From positions 2,232,001 to 2,296,000 of the forward strand of contig NZ_CP113975.1 in NCBI RefSeq assembly GCF_026870155.1: a DNA stretch of 64,000 nt. Direction: 5' to 3'. Position 1 is the stretch's first letter; each line of letters starts with the position of its first letter. Below, in pieces: positions 53,083-61,410 of the stretch. A program made the translations under genes and the position numbers. Source of the DNA: Flavobacterium marginilacus. GTDB taxonomy: Bacteria > Bacteroidota > Bacteroidia > Flavobacteriales > Flavobacteriaceae. The notes beneath the pieces were generated by a model that saw only the letters and a program-made list of their open reading frames with translations, was not told where the DNA came from and did not search any database.

Positions 53083-54633
53083 TCAATGTACAGGAATGAC
53101 TGGATTCCAGCCATTTAATACATACGAAGGTTTTCTGTAGTTATTAATAAGTTCAGCATCTTTTTCCATAGTCAGCTGTTTGGATGCTGGATGTCTTTTG
53201 CTCAAATCGGCAGCTTTACCGGTTTCAAGATCAGTAGTGTTATATTCCCAATATTTGATATTATCTGCCTGATCTGTTACAGTTCCCCATCCTGACGGGC
53301 GAAGGCCTTCTGCTTTGCAGTCAATAAGGACTGCTTCGGCAAAAGGATATTTTATGCCATGATTATCGGGAGCTCTTGCAATATCAGTTTCAGCATCGCC
53401 AATGGATCTTATGATGCAGTTTACTAATACATTCCCGTGATTTTTATCTGTATTTCGCACCCACATATGAGGACCGGAATAAGAGACAAACTCGCAGCGG
53501 TTAAAGAAAACGGCTCCATATCCCAATACATTGTCGCCATGCCCCAGTATTTTCGAATTGTTTACATACACACGCCCGGTCGCCTGCAGGGCATCGCCGC
53601 TTCCTTCAATAGAGACGTTGTCAATAATCATTTTATCACCTACAGTCAATAAAGCTTCAGCCTGCGCGGGTTTTTCTCCTATGGACTGAATTGTTAGATT
53701 AGCAACGGTAATTTCCGAAGAACGGTGTACAGCCATTACAGCCCTAATATTATGAACATCTTTATTTAAATTGGGATCGGGACTCATTTCACGAAAATTA
53801 AATACACCATTGTTAGCATATCGTATAATTGTACTATTTCGGTCTTCGCCAATGAAGGAAACTGCTTTTCGATTTGGACAGTTTATAATTTCATTGTAAA
53901 TTCCTTTTTTGATCAAAATGGTAACGGGCTGGCTGTTATTTTCAGGAATAAAATCAACTGCGCCCTGAACTGTTGTGAAATCGCCTTTTCCATCTGCGGA
54001 TACAATTATTTTCTTACTGTTTTTTGAAGGAGCAGTTTTTTTGGTCTGGAACTGCCATTGGTTTTTATTTATTTCAAAAGTCTGTCCATTGGCAAAATTA
54101 AAAACGTCTCTGTCGATAACAATATAATAGGTTTTATTGTAAGCCAAACGGCTGCTGTGAGGATAGATAAAAGCTGTGCTGCCATCAATCAGTACCGGAT
54201 AAAAATGATAAGCGTCAATTGGTTTAGTGCCGCCTATATAATTAATCTGGTATTTGTGTGCAGTATTTAAATCTTCTTTATGCACTGTATAAATGCTGTC
54301 CGGTATGTAATTGTATATGAATTTGTCATAGGGTGCGGGAGTACGGGTGTTTTTGGGCCCCGGAGCAACGGATAAGTCCAATTCATCTGCCAATGTATTA
54401 TTGGAAGCATTATAAATACGTATTTTTCCTTTGTTGTGCAGATTTGGAACAGCATTAAAAATCAGCTTAAAACAGGTATCTGGATTTACATTTTTTGCTC
54501 CGCTGAGAGGGAAATGTACTATTTTATTATTGAATGTCTGTGCATTTGCTGATTGTATGCAGATGATTATAAAGAAATAAAATAACAAACGGGCAATTCT
54601 GAAAATTTGATTCTTTACTGCGATATTTTTCAT
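53083..54633 (-). CDS. Pectinesterase (CE8 family) with N-terminal Ig-like domain
   Basis: This 516-residue secreted protein has a signal peptide (about residues 1-31, FYFFIIICIQSANAQ), an Ig-like Big_5-type domain (NPDTCFKLIFNAVPNLHNKGKI) and a right-handed beta-helix of the pectin methylesterase family starting at KKIIVSADGKGDFTTVQGAVDFIP. Active-site segments are SGDALQATGRVYVNNSKI and GHGDNVLGYGAVFFNRCEF, with Arg in a later WGTVTDQ region. It removes methyl groups from pectin. It stands alone, with no neighbouring pectin lyase or SusCD pair. Confidence 0.88.
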   Translation of the reverse strand: MKNIAVKNQIFRIARLLFYFFIIICIQSANAQTFNNKIVHFPLSGAKNVNPDTCFKLIFNAVPNLHNKGKIRIYNASNNTLADELDLSVAPGPKNTRTPAPYDKFIYNYIPDSIYTVHKEDLNTAHKYQINYIGGTKPIDAYHFYPVLIDGSTAFIYPHSSRLAYNKTYYIVIDRDVFNFANGQTFEINKNQWQFQTKKTAPSKNSKKIIVSADGKGDFTTVQGAVDFIPENNSQPVTILIKKGIYNEIINCPNRKAVSFIGEDRNSTIIRYANNGVFNFREMSPDPNLNKDVHNIRAVMAVHRSSEITVANLTIQSIGEKPAQAEALLTVGDKMIIDNVSIEGSGDALQATGRVYVNNSKILGHGDNVLGYGAVFFNRCEFVSYSGPHMWVRNTDKNHGNVLVNCIIRSIGDAETDIARAPDNHGIKYPFAEAVLIDCKAEGLRPSGWGTVTDQADNIKYWEYNTTDLETGKAADLSKRHPASKQLTMEKDAELINNYRKPSYVLNGWNPVIPVH

Positions 54634-54739
54634 AGCTGTTACTTTAGTTTGTTGTGCTATAAGTGATTTTAGTTGTTAACATATTGAAAATTAAGAATAA
54701 AATAGCATTAATCAAATTTGCTGACAGCTTAAAACAGAA

Positions 54740-54759
54740 AAATCTCCCGGAGGAGATTT
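54740..54759 (-). terminator. Terminator after beta-barrel gene (distal copy)
   Basis: AAATCTCC at 54740-54747 pairs with GGAGATTT at 54752-54759 around CGGA, ending the minus-strand gene at 54783. It has the same stem sequence as the hairpin at 55702-55723. Confidence 0.7.
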
Positions 54760-54782
54760 AATTGTTGCTTGATAAGAATTTT

Positions 54783-55643
54783 TTATAATCTAAAGATACC
54801 TCCAAAAGAGACTATTGTTTCTCCGTACCAAAAATGATGCTGTGCATGATCATCAGTATAAGTAGTTCTTACATCGGTCATATTGATATAACCGCCTTTT
54901 ATTTCGGTTTGTGCGTAAAAATGCTTGAAGAAAGTGAAATTTAAACCTGCATCAGCAGAAAAACCATATCCGGAAATATGAAACTCGTCATGTCTTTGTT
55001 TTTCTAAAACGGTAGCATCGGTTCTTGGAACCAATAATCCCATTCCGACTCCCTGAGTGAAATTCAGCTGGAAAATATCAGTGTTTCTAATGCCGAAAAT
55101 GGAAGAGATATCTGTGTAATAAGCTGTTTCAGCAAAGACATAATTTAATCCGTTTGTATGTTCAAATTTCAAAAATTTTCCATCGGTCAGATCGATAGGT
55201 TTGTTGTTGTAAGATCCGTTAAATACAGAACCAGTTTCACCAGAAGGTAAATTAATGTTTCCATTAATCATTGCTGTCTGATTTTGGGTCATCACATATT
55301 TCATGTGGTCAATCCCAATAGAAACATTGAATTTATCGCGAAAGAAATATCCAACTTTCCAGTTGGTCTGCGATGAAGTTAAACTTCCAGGTTTGATATA
55401 GTCAATATTCCATCCTTTAGGTAAATCATGCGACTGCGCATTTTCTACAGTAAAATTATATCCTTCACCTTCAAAATGAATATCTGAAGTAGTGTAATAA
55501 GCTCTATTTCCTCCCCAGTGCGCAAAGAATTTCCCTTTGTTGTGTGCAGTGTATAATTCTGTACTTGGAGCATTGTTTTGAGCAAAAACATTAACAGTAA
55601 AGAAAAAAACTAAAAAAGCAGTATGTGAAATTTTTGTTTTCAA
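54783..55643 (-). CDS. Outer-membrane beta-barrel-like protein (tandem copy B)
   Basis: This 286-residue protein has a signal peptide (MKTKISHTAFLVFFFTVNVFAQ) and a body of alternating polar/hydrophobic strands ending SFGGIFRL, typical of a beta-barrel. It is similar along its length to the 303-residue protein at 55743: TAHNKGKFFAHWGGNRAYYT versus TAHNKGKFFISWGGNRESYT, and HDEFHISGYGFSADAGLNFTFF versus HDDFHISGYGLSAKAGINFTFF. I do not know a family name. The function is probably a porin or adhesin-like surface protein. Confidence 0.8.
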   Translation of the reverse strand: MKTKISHTAFLVFFFTVNVFAQNNAPSTELYTAHNKGKFFAHWGGNRAYYTTSDIHFEGEGYNFTVENAQSHDLPKGWNIDYIKPGSLTSSQTNWKVGYFFRDKFNVSIGIDHMKYVMTQNQTAMINGNINLPSGETGSVFNGSYNNKPIDLTDGKFLKFEHTNGLNYVFAETAYYTDISSIFGIRNTDIFQLNFTQGVGMGLLVPRTDATVLEKQRHDEFHISGYGFSADAGLNFTFFKHFYAQTEIKGGYINMTDVRTTYTDDHAQHHFWYGETIVSFGGIFRL

Positions 55644-55701
55644 TGTCTTTAAATTTGATTAATAATTTTTATTAAAGCAACTAAAATTTATCTTATACTA
55701 A

Positions 55702-55723
55702 AAAATCTCCCGAAGGAGATTTT
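55702..55723 (-). terminator. Terminator after beta-barrel gene (proximal copy)
   Basis: AAAATCTCC at 55702-55710 pairs with GGAGATTTT at 55715-55723 around CGAA. It ends the gene at 55743; the same hairpin is found after the other copy, so the duplication included the terminator. Confidence 0.75.
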
Positions 55724-55742
55724 GATTTTATATGAGAATGTT

Positions 55743-56654
55743 TTACAGTCTAAAAATACCTCCAACAGCAATAATTCTTTGAAAAAAGAAGAAATCTTGT
55801 GAAGCTTTATCATCACTGCTGGCTGTTGTTTTAATATCCTGCATGTTGATGTAACCCGTTTTTAGCTCCCCTTGGATATAGAAATACTTGAAAAACGTAA
55901 AGTTAATCCCCGCTTTTGCAGATAAACCATATCCAGAAATGTGAAAATCATCATGACGAGGCATTCCTAACACAGTAGCATTTGTTTTTGGATATAAAAG
56001 TCCGGCTCCTAAACCTTCAGTTAAATTAATCTGAACTTTATCTGTATTTGGTAACCTAAATAATTTCGAAATATCATCATGTCTGGAAACTTCTGTATTT
56101 ATATAGTTCAAACCATCTGTGTGTTCGTACATTAAAAAAGCAGTACCATTTGGCTGAGCAATATTTTTCTCGTAACCACCTTCCTGAGCATTACCTTGAG
56201 ACATATCTACAGGAGTATTATCATAAACTCCGTTGTAAATAGATCCAGATTGATCAGCAGGTAAATTAATATAACCAGTAACATTAGCTGTTTGAGCTTG
56301 GCTCATAACATATTTCATGTGATCCCAGCCAATAGCAACACTGTAATGGTCGTTAATGAAATATCCCATTCTAAAGTTAGTTTGCGGAATTGTCATGTTA
56401 GCAGGATTTATGTAATCAACATGCCAGCCTTTTGGTTTGTCATGAGCTACCATATTATCAACTGTGAAGTTGTAATCTTTTCCTCTGAAGTTCACATCAG
56501 ATTCAGTATAACTCTCCCTGTTGCCTCCCCATGAAATAAAGAATTTTCCTTTATTGTGTGCAGTATATCTTTCCTTTTTTATAAAGTCATTCTGGGCGAA
56601 TGTATTAAATGATATAAATAAAATTAAGAACGAAGTTTGTAAAAATGTTTTCAA
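55743..56654 (-). CDS. Outer-membrane beta-barrel-like protein (tandem copy A)
   Basis: This 303-residue protein has a signal peptide (MKTFLQTSFLILFISFNTFAQ) and the same barrel pattern as the gene at 54783, with one insertion around residues 160-180 (SQGNAQEGGYEKNIAQPNGT). It ends IIAVGGIFRL. Conserved blocks are MGYFINDHYSVAIGWDHMKYVMSQAQTAN and LTEGLGAGLLYPKTNATVLG. The function is unknown. The gene lies just downstream of KdsA (23 bp) on the same strand, but the biology of the two is not obviously linked. Confidence 0.8.
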   Translation of the reverse strand: MKTFLQTSFLILFISFNTFAQNDFIKKERYTAHNKGKFFISWGGNRESYTESDVNFRGKDYNFTVDNMVAHDKPKGWHVDYINPANMTIPQTNFRMGYFINDHYSVAIGWDHMKYVMSQAQTANVTGYINLPADQSGSIYNGVYDNTPVDMSQGNAQEGGYEKNIAQPNGTAFLMYEHTDGLNYINTEVSRHDDISKLFRLPNTDKVQINLTEGLGAGLLYPKTNATVLGMPRHDDFHISGYGLSAKAGINFTFFKYFYIQGELKTGYINMQDIKTTASSDDKASQDFFFFQRIIAVGGIFRL

Positions 56655-56677
56655 TGTATTGGTATTCTAAGTTAAAA

Positions 56678-57496
56678 TTAAAATTGATTAATGGTTTTTC
56701 TGATGGCAACCAATTTATTCATAAGCGGTTCAAAGTAATCTAAGTGAAGCATATTTGCACCGTCACTTTTGGCATTGGCAGGATCAAAATGGGTTTCGAT
56801 AAAAATACCGTCTACGCCAACTGCGATACCAGCCTTTGCAACGGTTTCAATCATATCTGGTCTTCCGCCGGTAACTCCAGCCGTTTGATTAGGCTGCTGT
56901 AACGAATGCGTAACATCCAAAACGGTAGTTGCATATTGCTGCATCGTTGGGATACCGCGGTAGTCAACAATCATATCCTGGTAACCAAACATAGTTCCTC
57001 GGTCTGTAACCATTACATTTTGATTGTTGCAGTCCAATACTTTTTGAACAGCATGTTTCATGCTTTCTGGACTCATGAATTGCCCTTTTTTTAAGTTCAC
57101 CACTTTTCCCGTTGCAGCAGCTGCAACAACTAAATCCGTTTGACGGACAAGGAATGCCGGAATCTGCAGAACATCTACATAGGCAGCAGCCATAGCTGCA
57201 TCTTCATTAGTGTGAATATCGGTTACAGTTGGCACACCAAATGTTTTTGATACTTTTTCAAGTATTTTTAATGCTTTTTCATCACCAATTCCAGAAAAGC
57301 TGTCAATTCTTGAACGGTTTGCTTTTTTAAAAGATCCCTTGAAAACATAAGGAATTTGTAATTTATCAGTAATGTCAACTAATCGCTCTGCGATTCTCAT
57401 TGCCATTTCTTCGCCTTCAATTGCACATGGGCCGGCAAGTAAAAAGAAGTTACCGCTCTCAGTATGCTTTATTTGAGGTATATTTTGTATGTTCAT
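56678..57496 (-). CDS. kdsA: 3-deoxy-8-phosphooctulonate synthase (KDO-8-P synthase)
   Basis: Starting at ATG 57494-57496 (MNIQNIPQIKHTESGNFFL), this 272-residue enzyme condenses arabinose 5-phosphate and PEP in KDO synthesis for lipopolysaccharide. The signatures are LLAGPCAIEGEEMAMR, YVFKGSFKKANRSRIDSFSG, MVTDRGTMFGYQDMIVDYRG and ATTVLDVTHSLQQPN. An upstream ATG at 57559 would add a poorly conserved stretch. The gene is a standard chromosomal gene and supports the idea that this part is backbone. Confidence 0.93.
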   Translation of the reverse strand: MNIQNIPQIKHTESGNFFLLAGPCAIEGEEMAMRIAERLVDITDKLQIPYVFKGSFKKANRSRIDSFSGIGDEKALKILEKVSKTFGVPTVTDIHTNEDAAMAAAYVDVLQIPAFLVRQTDLVVAAAATGKVVNLKKGQFMSPESMKHAVQKVLDCNNQNVMVTDRGTMFGYQDMIVDYRGIPTMQQYATTVLDVTHSLQQPNQTAGVTGGRPDMIETVAKAGIAVGVDGIFIETHFDPANAKSDGANMLHLDYFEPLMNKLVAIRKTINQF

Positions 57497-57649
57497 ATTG
57501 TGTTTTTTTGAAAGTGCAAAGGTAGCTTGATTTTGCGGTTTCCGAATTAGATTTCGCAATTATTTTTACAAGTGCCAAAGCAGATATTTGGAGCTATTTC
57601 AGTCATATATTGCATCTTTTATCTTGACTGGCGCTTCAAAAAAAATAAA

Positions 57650-58099
57650 TTATAATTTTTTCAGGCCAAGACCAGCAGGAACCATAAGCTGTCCTCTTTC
57701 GTAAATGTTTAAATATAAAATAATTGGAGTTTTCAAACCTTCCCATTTTAATTGGTAAACATCTAGAAATCCAGCCCCTGTGTCAGTGTTTTTGGAAGGA
57801 AACGGACAGCAGTTTTCTAGTTTTGTATATGTGATTTTTTCTCCTTTTGGACCAGCCAAAGCATTCAGGAAATATTTTTGGTTAATGGTGTCATTCTTGG
57901 TGTCTCTATAAAAGATATTAATCGGGTAATCTTTATCATAACCATATTTTTTGTCTTTGCTGTAAGCTGTAATTACAAAAGCATCGTTTTTAACAACTGG
58001 AACAGGTGCGCTGTTATCTACATTTTTTATAGAAGATTTAATGCTTCCGCAAGAAGTAATAATGAGTAGTAAAGCAATAAGAAGAACAGTTTTTTTCAT
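57650..58099 (-). CDS. Hypothetical lipoprotein
   Basis: This 149-residue protein has a lipoprotein signal (MKKTVLLIALLLIITSCGS, Cys at 17) followed by a mixed beta domain (NDAFVITAYSKDKKYGYDKDYPINIFYRD) and ELCCPF-like cysteines (ENCCPFPSKNTDTG). I do not recognise the family, although similar DUF-type lipoproteins are common in Flavobacterium. It lies alone between KdsA and the YeeE/YedE pair. Confidence 0.72.
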   Translation of the reverse strand: MKKTVLLIALLLIITSCGSIKSSIKNVDNSAPVPVVKNDAFVITAYSKDKKYGYDKDYPINIFYRDTKNDTINQKYFLNALAGPKGEKITYTKLENCCPFPSKNTDTGAGFLDVYQLKWEGLKTPIILYLNIYERGQLMVPAGLGLKKL

Positions 58100-58278
58100 A
58101 TTTTTGAAGTTAATTGTTTTTTAATTTAAAAGGATTCAATTATGATTTCAAAATTAGTCAAATTGTAATTATCATTTGATTCAATAAGGAATTTTATGAT
58201 GGTTATTATTTTTATAAATGTAACATTTTTTGCATAAAGACAGCTTTGTCCTGTTTATATTTGCTAAAAAGAAACGCT

Positions 58279-58836
58279 ATGAATATTATTTTTCAAACAT
58301 GGCCTTGGTATATTTCGGGCTTTTTAATCGGAATGGTGATGCTTTCGCTTATCTATTTCGGAAAGAATTTTGGTATGTCTACCAATCTTCAGTCGTTGTG
58401 TTCTATGACTGGACTAGGAAAACGTATTGCTTATTTTAATTTTGACTGGAAAGCAAACAGATGGAATTATGTTGTAGTTCTGGGTGCTATGGCAGGAGGT
58501 TTTGCTGCAGTGCATTTTATGAGTGATCCTTCGAATGTTGCCATTAATCCGCAGACGATTACGCAGCTTCAGGCAATGGGAATTGATGCTCCCAATGGAA
58601 AACTAATGCCGGAAGCCTTATTTGGAGATCAAATCTGGCAGTCGCCTAAAAGTATACTGATACTTCTTGGCGGCGGAATTTTAATTGGTTTTGGAACCCG
58701 TTATGCCGGCGGATGCACATCTGGTCATGCAATTTCCGGATTGAGTAATCTGCAGCTGCCTTCTTTGAAAGCTGTAATTGGTTTTTTTATAGGCGGATTG
58801 ATTATGGCTCATTTTTTATTACCCTTATTATTTTAG
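58279..58836 (+). CDS. YeeE/YedE-type sulfur transporter subunit 1
   Basis: Starting at ATG 58279 (MNIIFQTWPWYISGFLIGM), this 185-residue membrane protein has about five helices and the YeeE/YedE signature RYAGGCTSGHAISGLSN with the conserved Cys. Members of this family carry thiosulfate or related sulfur species (TsuA). The next gene, 3 bp later, encodes the second half (SCPGPIF Cys), so the transporter is split in two. No rhodanese or sulfur-oxidation gene is close. Confidence 0.85.
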   Translation: MNIIFQTWPWYISGFLIGMVMLSLIYFGKNFGMSTNLQSLCSMTGLGKRIAYFNFDWKANRWNYVVVLGAMAGGFAAVHFMSDPSNVAINPQTITQLQAMGIDAPNGKLMPEALFGDQIWQSPKSILILLGGGILIGFGTRYAGGCTSGHAISGLSNLQLPSLKAVIGFFIGGLIMAHFLLPLLF

Positions 58837-58839
58837 ATT

Positions 58840-59253
58840 ATGAAAGTATTAAAATATTTTTTGGTTGGTTTTGTTTTTGGAATTGTACTTACCAAGTCAG
58901 AAGCGGTTTCCTGGTATCGTATTTACGAAATGTTTCAGTTTCAATCCTTTCACATGTATGGAATCATTGGAGCTGCTGTTGCGACTGGAATTTTAGGCAT
59001 TCAGATCATAAAAAGAAAAGGTATAAGGGATATCAAAGGCCTGCCTATTGAAATTCAGGAAAAAGAAAAAGGAACTGCCCGATATTTAATTGGAGGAATT
59101 TCCTTTGGGCTGGGCTGGGCATTGGTAGGTTCGTGTCCAGGGCCAATTTTTATATTGATAGGGGCGGGGTTTTTACCAGTAATTATTGTGCTCATTGGAG
59201 CATTGATAGGAACAGTTATTTATGGTGCTTTAAAAAGTAAACTTCCTCATTAA
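58840..59253 (+). CDS. YeeE/YedE-type sulfur transporter subunit 2 (DUF6691)
   Basis: This 137-residue membrane protein is the partner of the preceding gene. It has four helices and the conserved ALVGSCPGPIFILIGAG with the Cys. Split YeeE/YedE pairs like this are common in Bacteroidota and take up reduced sulfur compounds. The start lies 3 bp after the stop of its partner, so the two are surely co-expressed. Confidence 0.85.
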   Translation: MKVLKYFLVGFVFGIVLTKSEAVSWYRIYEMFQFQSFHMYGIIGAAVATGILGIQIIKRKGIRDIKGLPIEIQEKEKGTARYLIGGISFGLGWALVGSCPGPIFILIGAGFLPVIIVLIGALIGTVIYGALKSKLPH

Positions 59254-59578
59254 ATAGTTAAGCTTAAACTTTAGGTTTGTGTTTTTAAGTAATTGTAAAT
59301 CATTATAATTAATAAATTTTAATATTTAGTAATCATTCTGATTTTTTTGCTTCCAAATTTTATTATTTATGACTATCCTTAACTAATGCCAAACAGATCG
59401 AATTAGCTACAAATTAAAAAAATTTACACAGATTTTTAAAAAAAACAGTAATGAAACCTGTGTAATCAGAGGCAAAAAAAATACATGGTATTATTTGCGG
59501 GCAGTCATAATTATTATTTATAAAATAATCCAATTTTAATCTCTCTCCAATGGAAGGGTTGGGGAGAGGTAAAAAAAA

Positions 59579-59611
59579 TGCCTATCCAAGATTGTACTTC
59601 TTGAATAGGCA
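59579..59611 (-). terminator. Terminator after ClpS gene
   Basis: TGCCTATCCAAGA at 59579-59591 pairs with TCTTGAATAGGCA at 59599-59611 with one mismatch. On the minus strand the stem is followed by eight T residues (plus-strand A run at 59571-59578). It ends the PrmA/ClpS transcript. Confidence 0.85.
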
Positions 59612-59642
59612 GGAAAAACTCCTTTTTGGAATGGACTGTAAC

Positions 59643-59918
59643 TTAGATTATTTCAGCACTTAAACCTGCTTCTAATAATCCAGTGCATTGTATTTTTAAT
59701 TTGTCGTATTCACCGGTTTTTACAGTACATTTTCCATTGAAATGAATTATTAGTGAACATTGCTCTGCCTGTATAGGAGTGTGGCCGCAAATACGAATTA
59801 AGGTATCAATAACATGGTCAAAAGTATTTACATCGTCATTATATACTATGATTTCATTGTTCATAGAAATATCTTCCTTCTCCCTTCGTTTTTCTTTTAC
59901 TTTTTCTATTGTACTCAT
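59643..59918 (-). CDS. clpS: ClpS adaptor protein
   Basis: This 91-residue protein is the ClpS adaptor that delivers N-end-rule substrates to ClpAP/ClpCP. It has the NDDVNTFDHVIDTLIRICGHTPIQAEQCSLIIHFNGKCTVKTGEYDKL core, in which NDDVNTF and the HFNGK segment form the substrate pocket. The N-terminal extension is charged and flexible. It lies 41 bp after the PrmA gene on the same strand. Confidence 0.92.
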   Translation of the reverse strand: MSTIEKVKEKRREKEDISMNNEIIVYNDDVNTFDHVIDTLIRICGHTPIQAEQCSLIIHFNGKCTVKTGEYDKLKIQCTGLLEAGLSAEII

Positions 59919-59959
59919 TTTTTTTAGTTTTTTGTACGCCGTTAATTTAAAGAATTGTA

Positions 59960-60793
59960 CTAATTTACGTATTTTAATGACACCCAGTTATTTTTTTGGA
60001 ACTTTTTTATATACGTCAGCCCTTTTTCTGTGCAGGAAGCATCGATATAAGGAATGTCTTCTTCGTAGAAACCGCTGAATAATATAGTTCCTTTTGGGTT
60101 TAAACAGTCTACATAGCTCTGCATGTCGTTCAGCAAAATATTTCTGTTGATGTTGGCTATGATTAAATCGTATTTTTTGTCTTTTAGAAGTGAAGCATCA
60201 CCTTCATAAACGGTTATGTGCCTGCAATTATTGCGTTCGGCATTTTCTATAGAATTTAAATAACACCAGTTGTCAATATCGATAGCATCAATTGGCTGTG
60301 CACCTTTCATTTCGGCAAGTATTGCTAAAATAGCTGTTCCGCAGCCCATGTCTAATGTTTTCATTCCTTTAACATCTATTTCTAACAAATGCTGAATCAT
60401 CATGTGAGTTGTTTCATGATGGCCGGTTCCAAAACTCATTTTGGGTTCAATTACAATGTTAAATTCAGCATCAGTTTTCGGGTGAAAAGGTGCTCGCACA
60501 TGACAGTTTCCTTCTACATCAATTGGTTCAAAGTTTTTTTCCCATTCTTCGTTCCAGTTTATCTGCTCGATTTCTTCATAACTGTAATCAATTTTAAATT
60601 CTTCTGAATGTAATATCTGAACGCCTTCCAGAATCATTTCATCCCAAAGATCTTTTTGTACGAAAGCTGAAATTCCTGTCTCAGTTTCGGTAAAGCTTTC
60701 AAATGCTTTTTCTCCTAATTCTGCAATCAATATTTCAGATCCCGGTTCTTTTGGTTCAATGCTAAAATGATACCCAATATAAATGTTTGACAT
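59960..60793 (-). CDS. prmA: Ribosomal protein L11 methyltransferase
   Basis: Starting at ATG 60791-60793 (MSNIYIGYHFSIEPKEPGSE), this 277-residue enzyme methylates ribosomal protein L11. The signatures are PKMSFGTGHHETTHMMIQHLLEI (PrmA-specific), the SAM-binding LDMGCGTAILAILAEMKGA and the DLIIANINRNILL motif in place of NPPY. The upstream frame to 60877 is low complexity and unlikely. It is co-transcribed with ClpS. Confidence 0.93.
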   Translation of the reverse strand: MSNIYIGYHFSIEPKEPGSEILIAELGEKAFESFTETETGISAFVQKDLWDEMILEGVQILHSEEFKIDYSYEEIEQINWNEEWEKNFEPIDVEGNCHVRAPFHPKTDAEFNIVIEPKMSFGTGHHETTHMMIQHLLEIDVKGMKTLDMGCGTAILAILAEMKGAQPIDAIDIDNWCYLNSIENAERNNCRHITVYEGDASLLKDKKYDLIIANINRNILLNDMQSYVDCLNPKGTILFSGFYEEDIPYIDASCTEKGLTYIKKFQKNNWVSLKYVN

Positions 60794-60895
60794 GTTTATT
60801 TTTTTTGCAAATATAAGCATATAAGACGCATTACTTTTTTGAAATTTAAAATATTTTAATGTGCTGTCTATTGGCATTATGTCTAAACTAAACCA

Positions 60896-60944
60896 CTATG
60901 GACTGAAAGTCTATAGATTTGGTTAGGCAGACTGAAAAGTCTGC
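60896..60944. other. Two adjacent small hairpins before the interspersed repeat
   Basis: CTATGGACT at 60896-60904 pairs with AGTCTATAG at 60908-60916 (one G-U), and GCAGACT at 60927-60933 pairs with AGTCTGC at 60938-60944. They lie between PrmA and the interspersed repeat. The role is unknown. Confidence 0.5.
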
Positions 60945-60960
60945 ATGGTTGGATTGCGAA

Positions 60961-61102
60961 AATTGATGAAATTTTGTCACTGATTCATTCACAGATAAAA
61001 AATGATTTTAAAATCTGTGAATCTATGGCAAAAACTTTTTTAGAAGCTAAAGCGGGATCCACTGAAAGTGCATAGTTTTAAACTCTATTTGAGACCAATA
61101 AA
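60961..61102 (-). repeat. Interspersed repeat copy 2 (inverted copy of 52943-53078)
   Basis: This sequence, from AATTGATGAAATTTT to GAGACCAATAA, is the reverse complement of 52943-53078 with scattered changes. The differences are clustered in the hairpin arm (TTTTGTCACTGATTCATTCAC). It lies between PrmA and the TPR gene and has no open frame. The two copies are about 8 kb apart. Confidence 0.85.
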
Positions 61103-61315
61103 TAATCTTCTTTTTCAACTCTTATATCTTTTTTGCTGTATAATCTGGAATATTATTTTGTAAATGAATTGATTGAGTTTTTTATTGATTAAAGGAAAGT
61201 GGAAATAAAACTTTTTTAGCAGAAATTATACTTTTTTTGAATGATATAAAATATGATTTTTATCATGTTTTTTAAAATATAAATAACTGAAATACAGTTA
61301 ATTAACTCTTTAAAA

Positions 61316-61348
61316 TTGATGTTTTTATTTTGATTTTTTTTATCTTTG
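61316..61348 (+). promoter_or_regulatory. Bacteroidota-type promoter for TPR gene
   Basis: TATCTTTG at 61341-61348 fits TAnnTTTG; a TTG at 61316-61318 is a -33 candidate about 22 bp upstream. The coding start is at 61411, giving a leader of about 55 nt. Confidence 0.55.
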
Positions 61349-61410
61349 TAATACTGTTTTAGGAAAGTTTTAAACAGTGTTATTCTAATAATCAAATTAA
61401 TAAATCTATT

